Assembly (NCBI GenBank): GCA_018296165.2
Contig: JACKQL020000023.1
Span: 744,001-808,000 of the forward strand
From: Termitomyces sp. T153
Lineage: Eukaryota > Basidiomycota > Agaricomycetes > Agaricales > Lyophyllaceae
Length of the DNA: 64,000 nucleotides
Reading direction: 5' to 3'
This document shows positions 21,501-32,187 of the stretch, one piece after another (position 1 is the stretch's first letter; each line of letters begins with the position of its first letter). The notes below the pieces were generated by a model. The model was not told where the DNA came from. It did no database searches and saw only the letters and a list, made by a program, of their open reading frames with translations. The translations under genes and the position numbers were made by a program.

Positions 21501-22590
21501 TTCACAAAGGACTACACCACTTGAGGTGGATGAGATTCCTAGTGCATTTGATGAAGAAATGTTAGAAGACAATGAAACATTGCTGTATCCAGCATCAACC
21601 TCACTGGCCAGACCAGATCTGCTGTTGGAACTGGATTCTGCTGCACTAGAAGACTTTGAAATATCCTTGCCATCAACAATTGCTGGTGATCACTCAGAAC
21701 TTTCCAGTCTTAAAAGGCAATTGTGTTTCCTTCAAATTGAAAGGCATATTCAAACACTATGAGAGCTCATTGCCAAAAAATCTTTCATGTATTCTCATGT
21801 TGTCCAAGTTGCTCCAAGCAAAAGAGTCAAAACCCAAGCCAGGACATCAATTGACAAAATTCAGGCAGCCATTTCCATCAAAGCCAGGGCCTATGGAAAA
21901 TATTGCAATGCTCTTATGCAATTAGGCATAGATTCTGCATTTGACAAAAAATATTGCATTTTGCAGAAAGTGGATCTTGTGGCAAGCACAGCTATACATG
22001 ATCCCAATATTCCTGGATCATCAAGAATAAAGATTTCTTAGATATGGCAAGCTAATCCAGATATGGAAGATGACCCTGAAACTCTCTGTGAATGTAAGTT
22101 GCTTTCCACTCAGATATCCATTGTATCATTCTCAATCCACCTGCCAATTCTGTTCATTCACCATATCCATTCATTTGTTGTCAATGTATTGGCCCACTTT
22201 CCTCTTCAATTTGCCAGTATCAAATTCATAACCAATCTCACCAGTCCATCAGGTGCACTACCTCTGTGCAAGAGCACAACAAAACAGATGGACAGAAGAA
22301 TGTCAGCTTGTAACCAGTAAAATAGAATGGACTGTTTGTTATTTTCTTAAGCAGGCAGAAATCTAGTCCAAGAGGGGCATGTTAGCCAAGAAAAAAGGCC
22401 TCCAAGCCTATGCTGACAAAAAGGTGGCCATATGGCATGAACTGAGTTCTTTGGCACCTCATAAGTTCAGAAGGGTATACAATGATTTTACACCTCCTGA
22501 AAGGGCAACAACACCTTTGTAATGGAGAGTGCAATGGGATGAGCAAATGGCTGATTATGCCATATATACTAGATTTGCCATGCACATCCC
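18540..22590 (+). pseudogene. KDZ-type DNA transposase with CxC2-like N-terminus, decayed
   Basis: The family moves DNA by a DDE-type reaction. A first exon (about 18545-18697) ends with MVDDIYPVPMKHGK. A 51-bp GT..AG intron follows (18698-18748), then AQADYLNDFINY. The cysteine cluster near 18830-18970 (CHACPDKH, CHNCIGSRLLCHRC) matches the CxC2 type that precedes KDZ transposases. Candidate catalytic acids are D in LMMDGNFKADH (about 20168-20200), D in LLVYDITCQW (about 20678-20707) and E in IIESLWSTLN (about 20874-20903). The C-terminal part runs to PHKFRRVYNDFTPP near 22514. Many stops and frameshifts are present. Terminal inverted repeats were not found by eye. Confidence 0.8.
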
Positions 22591-22599
22591 ATCCACTAT

Positions 22600-23950
22600 G
22601 CTGGATTCACAATGCACATCATATCCACCATGCCAACTAGAACCACCCTTTTTATAGTAGATTTGCAACCTTACTACTTTGGAACAATGTCATGTGTAGT
22701 CTACATTGTTGATTCTGCTGCTATAAAAGTCCTACTTTCCCCAACTACTAGCTCATAACTGTGCCAAATCCTTATAGCTTTGTACTCTTACATGGCCTCT
22801 ACTGCTGCTCTACAAACCCAAGCCTCAGTTGACCAATGGTCACTGGGTCTCAGAAAACTGATATTTTATATTGAATCATAAGTGCATGCAGCACTTGCTG
22901 TAGTACTGTGTTAGAGTAATACTGATAGTTCTGGGGCTTTCTTGAAGACTTAGGAAGTCCACTCCAATTCCACACTGATGTCTTGACAAATGTTTGAGGT
23001 TGAGGTTTACTTCCAAAATATTTCTATTCTGAATGTAGAGGTGTTTCAACAAACTCCAGCCTAAGTGATTCACTCCCTGGGAACTACCAAGCCTTTGCCT
23101 ATTAATTGCCTGTCTATTTGCTACTCTACTTGGGCTATTTATACCTCTTTCTACAGTGCACAGACCACCCCCTACATGTGACTTTTGGTTCCATACTTTC
23201 CAGCCCCTTATTCATAACTCTTATTCTAATTCACCCTTTTGGCATGCCTGTTTCAGTGCCACAGGCCAGTTCCTGGTTCCATCATTCCTCTGCATTCTTA
23301 GCTTCCATTTGCCCTATTTATCTCTCCCTCCTTTGTATTTCTTCCATTCATATTCTTCTCCATTCAGTTTCTTCCCTTCTTCTTCCTTTATTTATTTCAT
23401 ATTCTTCCCCATTCAGGTTCTTTCCCATTCAGGTTCTTCCATTCATCTTCCTTTCCCTTCCCTTCATTCCATTCTTTCTCATTTATTCCCCCTTTACCTC
23501 CTTTCAGTCAACATTCCAATCTGGTTATTCTTAGATCAGATCTAGATCTTGCCAGAATTAATGCCACTCAGGTGCTTTTGCCAGTCCCATGCTTCCCCTC
23601 CCATTACAGTGATTGGACTATTATTGAGTGTATAGTCTAGTATAGTCCTTGTCCTATCCTGTTCTGTATTTCTTCTGGTGTATTTAAAGGGATAATGTTG
23701 CTGGAACTTGTTTTACCAGGAGGCTTACAGTTTTCAGCCTTAATAAATGTTTGTTTTGACTTCTGGTGTTTATTATGTTCCCAATGGTGTGACAACATCG
23801 TATCATTGCCATTTATGGCAACCTTGAGGAACACAAAGTTTGTAGGTGGATGTTACAACACCTGGATAAAGAATTGGTAAGGTGTCTTGGATTGCAATGT
23901 AGTTTATCTGATATCTGGGCCAGAACTATATTCTCCTATATCTGGGTATA
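22600..23950. other. Non-coding, pyrimidine-rich region
   Basis: No supported gene. 23290-23520 is strongly C/T-rich with repeated CCATTCAGGTTCTT-type units, so the hydrophobic ORFs there (23106-23545) are compositional. 23690-23810 (CTTACAGTTTTCAGCC, TTTATTATGTTCCC) resembles the end of an LTR, but no matching start or duplication was found. Confidence 0.4.
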
Positions 23951-23956
23951 GCAGCA

Positions 23957-24343
23957 TTAAACAACATCAAATACAATGTTCCCAACCTCATCATGTGTCT
24001 GAGCTGTTGGTACCCTCTGGCAGACAGAGATGACATCTCTCAAGAAGTCCAGGAGTCCTTCCAGACATGAACAGTTCCCACTCATCCAGGTTAAGTTGTA
24101 CATTGGTATGGCTGTGATTGGTGGAACTATATAGATATCAAGACTGAGCACCTAAATAATGAGACTGCCAAGGGTTGTCTCCTCATCCATCAAAATGCAA
24201 GTTGCTTGCAATGAAGAATTGTCAAGCCAAAGCAGTGTCCACTGGAAAGCCCTTTTGGCTCTAAACAAGTTCTGATCAACAGCTGGACTAAAACTCCCAT
24301 TGACAGCAAACAACTTAATCTGCCAATTTTCAAGTCTGTCCAC
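23957..24343 (-). pseudogene. Unassigned minus-strand frame with one stop
   Basis: The minus strand is open from 24343 to 23957 in one frame with a single stop at 24152-24154. It starts MDRLENWQIKLFAVNGSFS and later contains LEGLLDFLRDVISVCQRV. No family is recognised. It runs divergently from the plus-strand frame starting near 24300. Confidence 0.3.
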
Positions 24344-25757
24344 TAGACCTAGCTCTGCTCACCTCTCCATTGCCAATTCTATTGTGCTGTCACACTTAGG
24401 AGAACTCACTGATATTGACTCAATCAACAATTTCCTTAGTAGCAATGGTGCAATACTATCTAACTGTGCCTCTCCAACCTCTGTGCCTGACACTCAATCA
24501 CCTGCATGGCCTCCATCAATGCTTGAAAAGATTATTGATCCTTCCAATCCATGCCATCCATTCCATCACCTCTTTCCTAAAAGTAGGAAGAATCCTGGGC
24601 TCATCTATCACCCTACAAAGAAATCATCTGCTATTCAAGCACAAGTACAGTCTCAATCACTTTCCCATCCTGTTTTCCTTGTTTAGCAGAGCTTCTTCTC
24701 ACTGGTACAAAGTGATGAGGAATGGATGGACATTGAGAATCCACTGTTTGATGATCCAGACCTCAGGAGTATTACTTTTGAGCCATACCAGTTCAACAAC
24801 ATTCCACCTTTGTTTTATGCTGAGGAAAGTGGATCCAATGAGGAACACCTCCCACTACTCTTTATTGCATCAAACAATGGGTCAGACAGTGGAGGGGAGC
24901 TGGATGACAATAGACTTCCTCCTCTGTTTATAGCAACAGATGATGAGTCTGACAATGGTGATAGGGCTAACAGTGGAGGTGAACTAGATGATGGCAGGCT
25001 TTCTTCTCTGTTTATGGTGACAGATGACGAGTCTGACAAGAAGGTGATGAGGGATGATAGTCTTCCTCTGCTTTTTATTGCATTAGATGCCAGATCTAAC
25101 AGTGGAACTCAACTGCCAGATCTGGAGAATATGTACTAGCAAATATAACATACATCTGCATAGCAGATCAACCTGCTAGAGAGATTTCCCCCTCATCATT
25201 TCACTAGGGATATCACTAGATTCTGCAATGGATAGTGATTCTGCACCATCTCTATTCATTCCAGATCACAATTCACATCCATTGGATAGTGACTTTACAA
25301 CAGATACTGAATATAGACTGGCCTTTTTGACTCCATCAGATGATGAAAGTTCATCTGGTATTCCTCTCATTCTTCAGAGGAATCATGTGGAGGAGTGGCA
25401 AAGATATGATGAAAGAGTAACATTACATGAGGACAAGAGACACATCAAGATACTGTACTAGAAATGTGAGTCAGTCTGCATCATTTACCTAGCAGACCTA
25501 ATTGTTCCTGATAGAACAAGCTTTCTGGCAAGCAAAAGATCATGGCAGATGTAGACCTGTTGGCTCTTTCACCAGCCAACTTTGCTGATATTTCTGATGT
25601 TCTCTCAGAAACTTCAACTTCATCAAGTACATCATCAAGTGTTGTGGGAACCCTTCCAGAGGATCTATATACACCACTTGACTTTGAGTATATAAGGAAC
25701 ACTGGTTTCCTCTTGGATTTGGAATCAGAACTTGGAGGATGGAGCCCATTGATGTAG
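24300..25757 (+). pseudogene. Acidic repeat protein frame, unknown family
   Basis: The plus-strand frame 24300-25139 is open for about 280 codons except for one TAG at 24684. Further open pieces at 25228-25461 and 25542-25757 could be exons or frameshifted continuation. The middle holds four to five degenerate repeats around LPPLFIATDDESD (for example LPLLFIASNNGSD and LPLLFIALDARSN), alternating with GGELDD. The rest is Ser/Asp-rich. No catalytic motif is seen. It has fewer stops than the neighbouring elements over 1.4 kb. It could be a retroelement gag, a transposon accessory ORF or a decayed host gene. Confidence 0.35.
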
Positions 25758-25859
25758 ATAGAATCTCTGTAAATATGAAGAGAAAAGATGCAAAAAAGAT
25801 GCTGTGGCCACACTGCTGATAGGAGAAATGAGAGTACACTGTGGTGCCAGGGAAAATGA

Positions 25860-25985
25860 GCACAGCAGTTGAAATAGGTATACATTGGACCACTGGCAGT
25901 GGAAATAAGTATACACTGGACCACTGTAAGCTGCTGCCAGAAGGCCTCTAGCAGCAGAAATAGGTATACACCAGACCACCAGAGA
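25860..25985. repeat. Short tandem repeats (GAAATAGGTATACA unit)
   Basis: Three copies of GCAGNNGAAATARGTATACA followed by YNGACCAC occur at about 25866, 25890 and 25945. The opposite-strand 184-aa ORF (25481-26035) reads through this array and is not supported. Confidence 0.6.
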
Positions 25986-26104
25986 AAAGTGTTGCACCTG
26001 CAGAAATCTGCAAAACAGTTGAAGCTACAAAACATTTAAAGCTTTAAAATGTTATGTGGAATAGTGGAAATCAAACAGAAAAAAAATCATTGCAACTTGC
26101 TAGG

Positions 26105-26190
26105 TCAAGGGAGGGAGTTGAACACTAGGCTTGACAGTTGGAGTGTGGCTTAACCAACAATCCAAACCACTGATCCATGGTGGCCCACAA
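26105..26190 (-). repeat. tRNA-like SINE-type unit 4
   Basis: On the minus strand an A-box-like TGGATCAGTGGTTT (complement of 26164-26177) is followed about 40 nt later by a B-box-like TGTTCAACTCC (complement of 26114-26124). Spacing fits a Pol III internal promoter of tRNA origin. Sequence is degenerate, so a working tRNA is unlikely. Confidence 0.45.
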
Positions 26191-26344
26191 TAGCATGTCA
26201 TTATAGGCATTTGCTGGAACAAACAATTGTCAATTGAAATGATGACTAAAAAACCTTTTGTCAACTACAAAATGTCAAGCAATAGCATATGTTGTAGCAA
26301 ATAATAGACAATTAAAAACAAATCCATAGACAACAGATGTCAAG

Positions 26345-26432
26345 CAAGGAATTTGAACCCTCAACCTGAGCATATGAGACTGCAGAGAATGGCAGAGCTC
26401 TGATGTTCTAACCCATTAAGCTACAAGGGCCT
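26345..26432 (-). repeat. tRNA-like SINE-type unit 3
   Basis: The minus strand reads GGCCCTTGTAGCTTAATGGG at its start. The A-box TAGCTTAATGGGTTAG is the complement of 26408-26423 and the B-box GGTTCAAATTC is the complement of 26349-26359. It is homologous along its length to unit 2 (26518-26605). No convincing acceptor pairing exists, so it is best read as a tRNA-derived repeat. Confidence 0.55.
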
Positions 26433-26517
26433 GTTATATCAGACAAGTTAATGTTGAAACAAACAATGGTTGATTTAGATGATGACTAAAAAAAAGGTTC
26501 CATACCACCAGACTTGA

Positions 26518-26605
26518 GCAAGGGATTTGAACCCACAGCCTGAGTATATGAGGCTGCAGACATCAGCAGACCTCTAATGTTTGACCCATTAAGCCATGGG
26601 GGCCT
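26518..26605 (-). repeat. tRNA-like SINE-type unit 2
   Basis: The minus strand has A-box-like ATGGCTTAATGGGTCA (complement of 26582-26597) and B-box GGGTTCAAATCC (complement of 26522-26533). It shares CATATRCTCAGG in the anticodon-side region with unit 3. The flanking body sequence AACAAACAAT... GATGACTAAAAAA recurs beside units 2 and 4, so the repeated unit is larger than the tRNA-like head. Confidence 0.55.
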
Positions 26606-26805
26606 ACTATATCTAACAAATTAAGAGCTTCTGTAGAGCACTTCTGGCTGCAGTACAATCAAGGATTTTGGCAGGTAGCCAGCCTGAATACCCACTCAAA
26701 CTATAAGAATATTTTGCTTCAGAGTGTGCTTAAACATTGATTAGAGCACAGAATGACAAGTGCAATAAATTAAATAAAAGACCAAATCAGTAGACAATTG
26801 TCAGA

Positions 26806-26884
26806 TCAGGGAGTCTAACCCTCATCCTGACAGAGATGAAGGATAACCTTATGGCACTTTGAACCACTAAGCCATGATACTGTC
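26806..26884 (-). repeat. tRNA-like SINE-type unit 1
   Basis: On the minus strand an A-box TGGCTTAGTGGTTC (complement of 26861-26874) is followed by a B-box GGTTAGACTCC (complement of 26810-26820). It is the most diverged of the four. Sequence between units, 26606-26805, is AT-rich with no ORF. Confidence 0.45.
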
Positions 26885-26899
26885 CTAAGAATGATATTT

Positions 26900-28325
26900 T
26901 CACAAATCATTTGTGGAGTTCCCAAATCATTGGCATGGTCATTTCCACCAGGCTTGCAATAGATGAACAGTTCTGTGACAGCTTCTTGCCCCTACAAAAA
27001 TGCTTCTGTGATGGCTTCCCATGCCTAACACTTCAACAGATTTCAACAAATATCTATACAGACAAACCAAGAGCTTTTGAATGGAAACACTTCTGTAACA
27101 CATATGCTTTTGTGATGGGATCTGGAAATGGACAAAAAATCAACAACAGAGTGGCCTAGAGAGTTATATCACAGCACACACTGGCTAATAGAACCACTTT
27201 TTGCAACAGATGTGATATAGCAACAGAAGACAGACAGCAGATGTCCACTGATACCATTGACAACAATACAATGTATGACTCCTGTGAACCAAGAGGGCAG
27301 TCAAAGATGTCCACTCAGAGTGTTTATGATGACACATTGTAACATTGCAATGGCATTGTTGCAGACATAACATTGTTAACTTCCACTATAATGCAGAGGA
27401 CTCTGCTGGACATGTAGCATACAATACAAAACATGTTGCACTACAATGTCTGACACATGCACTTGTAGTGCTCTACTCTGGGAGACCAAGGGAACATGTG
27501 GCTCACATATCAAGAGAGGTGTTTGCTAGGCTAATACAGTGCAGGACAAAACATGCATTTATAGGTGAGTACTATGCAAAATTTGTACCTAACAAGAAAG
27601 TAGAGTGTATGTGTGGAGTGCAGTTGCAAATGCAGGAACACATGATCCAGGAGTGCCAAAAATATGAGGAATATTGGGAAATACTGAGGGAGGGTAGACA
27701 AACAGCTTGAGGTGGGAGTACTGCTAGGGATGAAGAAAGGACTAGAAGTGACTACAAATTCCTCAAGAAGACCAGCACATTCACTAAAATGGAGAACTCA
27801 TAAAGAACAAGAAACAAATCAACTGAAGGAGATGAGGAAAATGAAGGGGAGAAAGAGAGATGGTGGGAAAGAATGGATGGTCAGAAGATAGGGGAGGATG
27901 GTGGGACAGGTTGAGAGGGTGAGGGTGAGGGCAGGAGCAAATAGGTGAGGCAGGAAAAGGATGAAGAAGGACAAATTACTAGAAGATACAAAACTCCAAA
28001 GGAATAAAAGGCAAGGCTAGGTGCAAGCACAAACCATGGGAGGTCAAGACACCCTGCATACATGAAGACTTTGGAAGAACAAGTCACAACTAAGGTCAAG
28101 ACACAGGCCACAACCCAACCCACCAAACCACATCCAAAACACCATGTATCCCCATAGATTCTGCAAAGAGAGTTCTAATGCCCAACAATTTATCAACACC
28201 AATACAACTACAACACATACCAATACCTATTGTTGGTGTAGAGTTGATACTTTACTTTACTCCCACCTCTTAGCCCTGTATTGTGGCTTGCCAGCAGTAT
28301 AAACAGAATTCATTCATTCATTCAT
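26900..28325 (+). mobile_element. Tad-like LINE, 3' end, 5'-truncated
   Basis: The C-terminus of a non-LTR retrotransposon ORF2 (27345-27710) is followed by about 0.6 kb of 3' region. The tail at 28308-28325 is (ATTC)n, directly after AGCAGTATAAACAGA. Where the tail ends, repeat R1 (minus) begins. The LINE therefore appears inserted in R1. The 5' boundary is not clear; about 26900 is a guess. Confidence 0.65.
27345..27810 (+). pseudogene. LINE ORF2 C-terminus (RNase H side / zinc finger)
   Basis: The ORF2 product carries reverse transcriptase and associated domains; only the tail is left. Recognisable are HVALQCLTHALVVLYSGRPR, ARLIQCRTKHAFIGEYY and the Cys/His cluster CMCGVQLQMQEHMIQEC (about 27607-27657). 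After a stop (27708) the frame continues with FLKKTSTFTKM, which resembles the very end of Agaricomycete Tad-like LINE proteins. Frames upstream of 27345 are too broken to place the RT core. Confidence 0.7.
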
Positions 28326-29085
28326 CATTGGTCATGGATAGATGGGCAAGGCTAATTGCCCTTTTCTGGTCAGGAGTGAGTCCAGTAAAACCATCCCAAG
28401 CCTCTTCCATAGTAGGCAGGTATTTCTTACTAGTTTGTACAGGAGTAGATTCTCTAGAAATGATATTAGTACTACCAAAAACAGGATTACTGGTGTCTAC
28501 TGTCAGGTGGGAGTAAGTGTCACAGTACTTGTCAGTGCTGAACTTTTTGTTATAAAGACTAGATTGCCCTTTCACTGACATTCCTTCACTTTTTGTCAAG
28601 TGAGCATTTCTGTTTGCTACAGACTCAAGGGCATCTACCATAGAGGCAGGAAGGCTGCTGGCTCCTTTGAAACTTGCAGCAGTGAGAGGTGATGGTCTCA
28701 TGGAACTGTCCAACTCAGTTGGCCCCAAGAGTGCCTCCTGAACTAAACCTCATTTCCTGTTGACCTCAGGGACTCACACAGCTGCAGACTGAGCAATATC
28801 CACTAGATGAAGACAATTTCTGTAGGCCATAGTTTAGTAATAAAAACTTGAGAGTGATTGCTCATGTTTTTTTGGTGGAGCTGGTAGATCAGGCTGGCAA
28901 TGTCCAGTGATGAGAGTAAGAGTATGAGATAAGAAAGGCTAGGAGTTTGTTCCTGTTCAAAATATGTGATGTTTGCATGGAGTACATAGTAACATCACAC
29001 AAGAAAATATGGAAACTTTTTGAGTCTTCCATTCTAGAACAGTTGTAAGTCCTAGTATCAGAAGAACTGTCTAATACAATACATT
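28326..29085 (-). repeat. Dispersed repeat R1 (minus copy)
   Basis: Inverted paralogue of 4868-5500. The minus frame 28728-28318 starts MGPTELDSSMRPSPLTAASF and includes LTPDQKRAISLAHLSMTNDE at its end. Upstream, the blocks around 28860-29060 (ACATGAGCAATCAC; GATGTTACTATGTACTCC) match 4880-5090. No function is recognised. Confidence 0.6.
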
Positions 29086-29351
29086 GGAGAGTCTTATATA
29101 TTATACAAACTGTAGTATGTAATATGTAAGTGGTAATGTATTGGATTAAAGGAAAATCAAAGGTGCCCAATGAAAGTAGTAGTCATGCAAGTGCTACATG
29201 CTGACTAAGTGCTGTGTTCCATAGCATAGTGCAGTATTTAGATGTTGATCTCCCCTCCAACTGTGTCTCAATGGCTATTTGGCAGATTGAACTATGACAT
29301 ACAGTCATTGATGTGACTGCCTCACAAAATTACATGGCATTCATTGATGCA

Positions 29352-29420
29352 GAATCTAAGTTTTGATGCCATCAATTGATTGTATCAATGGATCAAACTT
29401 TTGTTTTCATGGGTGTAAGG
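29352..29420. repeat. Short near-palindromic repeat, unoccupied copy
   Basis: About 63 bp with AAGTTTTGATGCCATCAATT at its left and ATCAATGGATCAAACTTTTG at its right, forming an imperfect palindrome. The same block at 58165-58187/59356-59398 is split by the solo LTR, so this is a paralogous empty site. 29421-30400 contains no gene I can support; a hydrophobic ORF at 29542-29892 has no motif. Confidence 0.6.
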
Positions 29421-30399
29421 CTTAGTTACATGCAAGCTCACATAGATGTAACAATAGTATGTATAATTTGAATGGTTTATTCACTAGCTTAAGATGGTCT
29501 TATATTATTGAAAGGGCCCAAACAATATTATTAATAAAAATTTGAAACAACTAAGCACTCATAAGCCTAAAAGAACTGCTCCCTGGGGCTTCTCTGAGCT
29601 GTGGTATGTTGTTGCTTGCTCTCTCCTCCAAATTCCTTCCCTTGGTATAGCTTGCTACTGCCACATGGAGCAAGGTGTTTTTTGTGCATGCCCATGGTCT
29701 GTACTGCATGGTTTTTCTTGGCTTTGCATCCTTATTGGACAGCTGGGCTGCTATGACATGCTTGGTTGGCATTACTTGGCTTTCATGAGTTCCATGTCCT
29801 TCTGTCAGTCTTTCCCCTTTTCCAAACTTCTCCTAGCAGTCTGCACATGGTTCATTATAGTGGCCAACTTGAGTTTGGGTGGCCTAGCATAGAGAACAGT
29901 GTATTATTGGGGTGTAGGGGCAGTATTGTTGCAATAGGTGCCCATGGTTGTCCTTGGCACCAGTTAGATTTCTAGCCAGATTGCTAAGCACAGCTATTGA
30001 TTGGCCATCAATGCATGATCAGGCTTAGTTCTCTCAACATCAGAGCTACTGTTCTGCTGGCATCATTCACAGTGTATTTTCTGGGTTCTTTGGTATTTTC
30101 TTATGCTAGGTATGTTCCCTTGTGTCTTCAGTTTTTGACATTACAAAAAGCTTACAGTTTTCAGCTTTTTTATATAGTATATTTGGGCTTCTAGCTTGAA
30201 GTCTTTTCATTCTGTCTCATGGTATGAGACAGGCATATCACCTCCCCCACACTATTTTCACTGACTCCCCCCAGTCAGGTTCATGCATCCAGATGCTGTC
30301 ATCACCCAACCCCCTCCAAAATCCCTGTAAAAAATATTTTTCTTCTTAGAAAATAATCTTCATTCCTCCTTCTTGATCACACCTGCTACCCCATAAGAA

Positions 30400-32010
30400 C
30401 ATGCTTGCAGCCTCCTCTAGCCCTGCAACAATGGCCCTAAACCATTCTATTCTGACCATGCCTTGCAAAATTCCCATGGGTCCTGCTACCAAGCTTCCCT
30501 GCACACTCTCATCTGCTTGCCCTAGCTTTGTTCAGAACCCACCTAATAACTTCACCCTTCTCAAGAGTTCCATCAAGCATGATGCAAATCAAGTTATTCT
30601 GGCAGTACTTCAGCTTCCATTCTTTGCCCAGGCCATTATAGGCTTCTGTGGAGTTGTGGTTGGCATCCTTAGCTCTAGTGCTGACTGTGCACAGTACCTT
30701 GGCACTATGCAACTCATAAGCTATTTTTCCTTCCACTTGGTCCTTTTTCACCCCCTTCTCCTTGCTTCAGTATTTTGCTAATCAGGCCAATTTCCCATGC
30801 ATTGCTGAACAGAAGAGTCTCTTCAGCTCCTTGTCTGCCACCCTCCCTGTGATCAAAATCACAGTGCTGCCAACAATTCCACTGACATGCTGGCCTTTCT
30901 CACCTTCACTGACACAATCATCCAAACAGAAAAGAATTGTCAAGGGGTTCAGCATCAACAGAAAGCTGAGGAGGCATGTATTCTTATTAACTTCTTCCTT
31001 TGACTAAGCTTTTGTCTTTTTAGCTGAAGTGCTAAGCTCAGGAGCCTTGTCTGCCACCCTCCCTGTGATCAAAATCACAGTGCTGCCAACAATTCCACTG
31101 ACATGCTGGCCTTTCTCACCTTCACTGACACAATCATCCAAACAGAAAAGAATTGTCAAGGGGTTCAGCATCAACAGAAAGCTGAGGAGGCATGTATTCT
31201 TATAAATTCCTTCCTTTGACTAAACTTTTGTCTTTTTAGCTGAAGTGCTAAGCTCAAAAGCTGAGGAGGCATGTATTCTTATTAATTCCTTCCTTTGACT
31301 AAACTTTTGTCTTTTTAGCTGAAGTGCTAAGCTCAGGACCATGATGTAGACATGTTAGGTCCATCCTACATTTGTTTTGGCAAGTGTTGAGCTAATGTAA
31401 GTCTAGCCTTTAAATTCAACTTACTTGCTCATCATTTTGACATGCTCTTCCTCTTCCTATCTCAGACTAAGCCCAATAGCAAGCCCAAACTGAAAAAGGT
31501 CAAGGTCATCCCTGCCTATGGTCTGTCCCTTATTCTCATCTTTTCCTTCTTCTGACCTGACTTTCTTTCCCAGCCAAACTTAAACCTGGAAGCAAGGCCA
31601 TGCTCTTACTCCTTGTCTAGGTCAATGCTGCCCTCAAAGCTGTTTAGCTTGCTGACAATGGAGCCCTTCTTCCACATGCTAATCTCCAAAAGCACCATGA
31701 TGCTGTTCACCTCATTGCACAGCAACAACTTTACTCTCTTGACATTGCACTGCAAACCTATAAACTCATTCTGGCTTACCTTGATTGTCTCAACAAAACT
31801 CTGGGTCCTTCTGATATTGACCAGACTAGAGACTTGTTCAACAACATACAAGTCTTGTCTGAGGTACTACCCTTTATTGATTTCTCCCAACTTGTCTTTA
31901 TTAACTCAGGTTCCCAGATCATTGATTCCAATTCCAATATCAAATTTGCAGCTTCTTCTCCAAAAATTTCCCATTCTCCCATGTCCCCCATACAAGAGAC
32001 CTCTGCATTA
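30400..32010 (+). pseudogene. Decayed multi-exon frame, unknown family
   Basis: Plus-strand coding character appears in pieces. There is an open frame at 30401-30781; a segment with DMLAFLTFTDTIIQTEKN and KAEEACILIN near 30885-31000; short pieces after apparent intron 3' ends (TTTCTTTCCCAG near 31574); and a Leu-rich helical segment near 31620-32010 that reads DCLNKTLGPSDIDQTRDLF and FIDFSQLVFINSGSQIID. Two to three stops interrupt it. No conserved domain is recognised. It may be a captured or host gene relic. Confidence 0.35.
30831..31338. repeat. 216-bp tandem duplication plus partial third copy
   Basis: TTGTCTGCCA at 30831 and 31047 and AAAGCTGAGG at 30962, 31178 and 31257 define two full 216-bp units and an 80-bp third partial unit. 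The copies are nearly identical, so the duplication is recent relative to the decay of the frame it interrupts. Confidence 0.9.
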
Positions 32011-32187
32011 TAAGCATTGGCATTGCCTCTGCCTAAGATAGCATAGCTATATTTTTAACTAGCCCCACTCATAAAAATAAACTCCCTTCATATCTCTATT
32101 TTGTAACCCCCAAATTAATGCCATTTAATCTGCAATGTCCAAATTAAGTCTTTTTACTTATTTTTCTAAGTTAAAATCCCATTTTCA

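Noticed and set aside
23106..23545. Two hydrophobic ORFs of 129-142 aa
   Set aside because: Pyrimidine-rich DNA yields Phe/Leu/Ser/Pro-rich frames; no start context, motif or conservation is evident.
22790..23810. An additional LTR ending near 23810
   Set aside because: The right side looks LTR-like, but no corresponding left end, second copy or duplication could be found by eye.
25481..26035. 184-aa minus-strand ORF
   Set aside because: It reads through a short tandem repeat array and opposes the better supported plus-strand frame.
26100..26890. Functional tRNA genes
   Set aside because: A- and B-box-like motifs exist, but acceptor and T stems do not pair convincingly and units are degenerate; they are treated as tRNA-derived repeats.
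29542..29892. 116-aa hydrophobic ORF, possible membrane protein
   Set aside because: No family motif; it lies in CpG-poor repeat-like DNA between R1 and an unassigned decayed frame.
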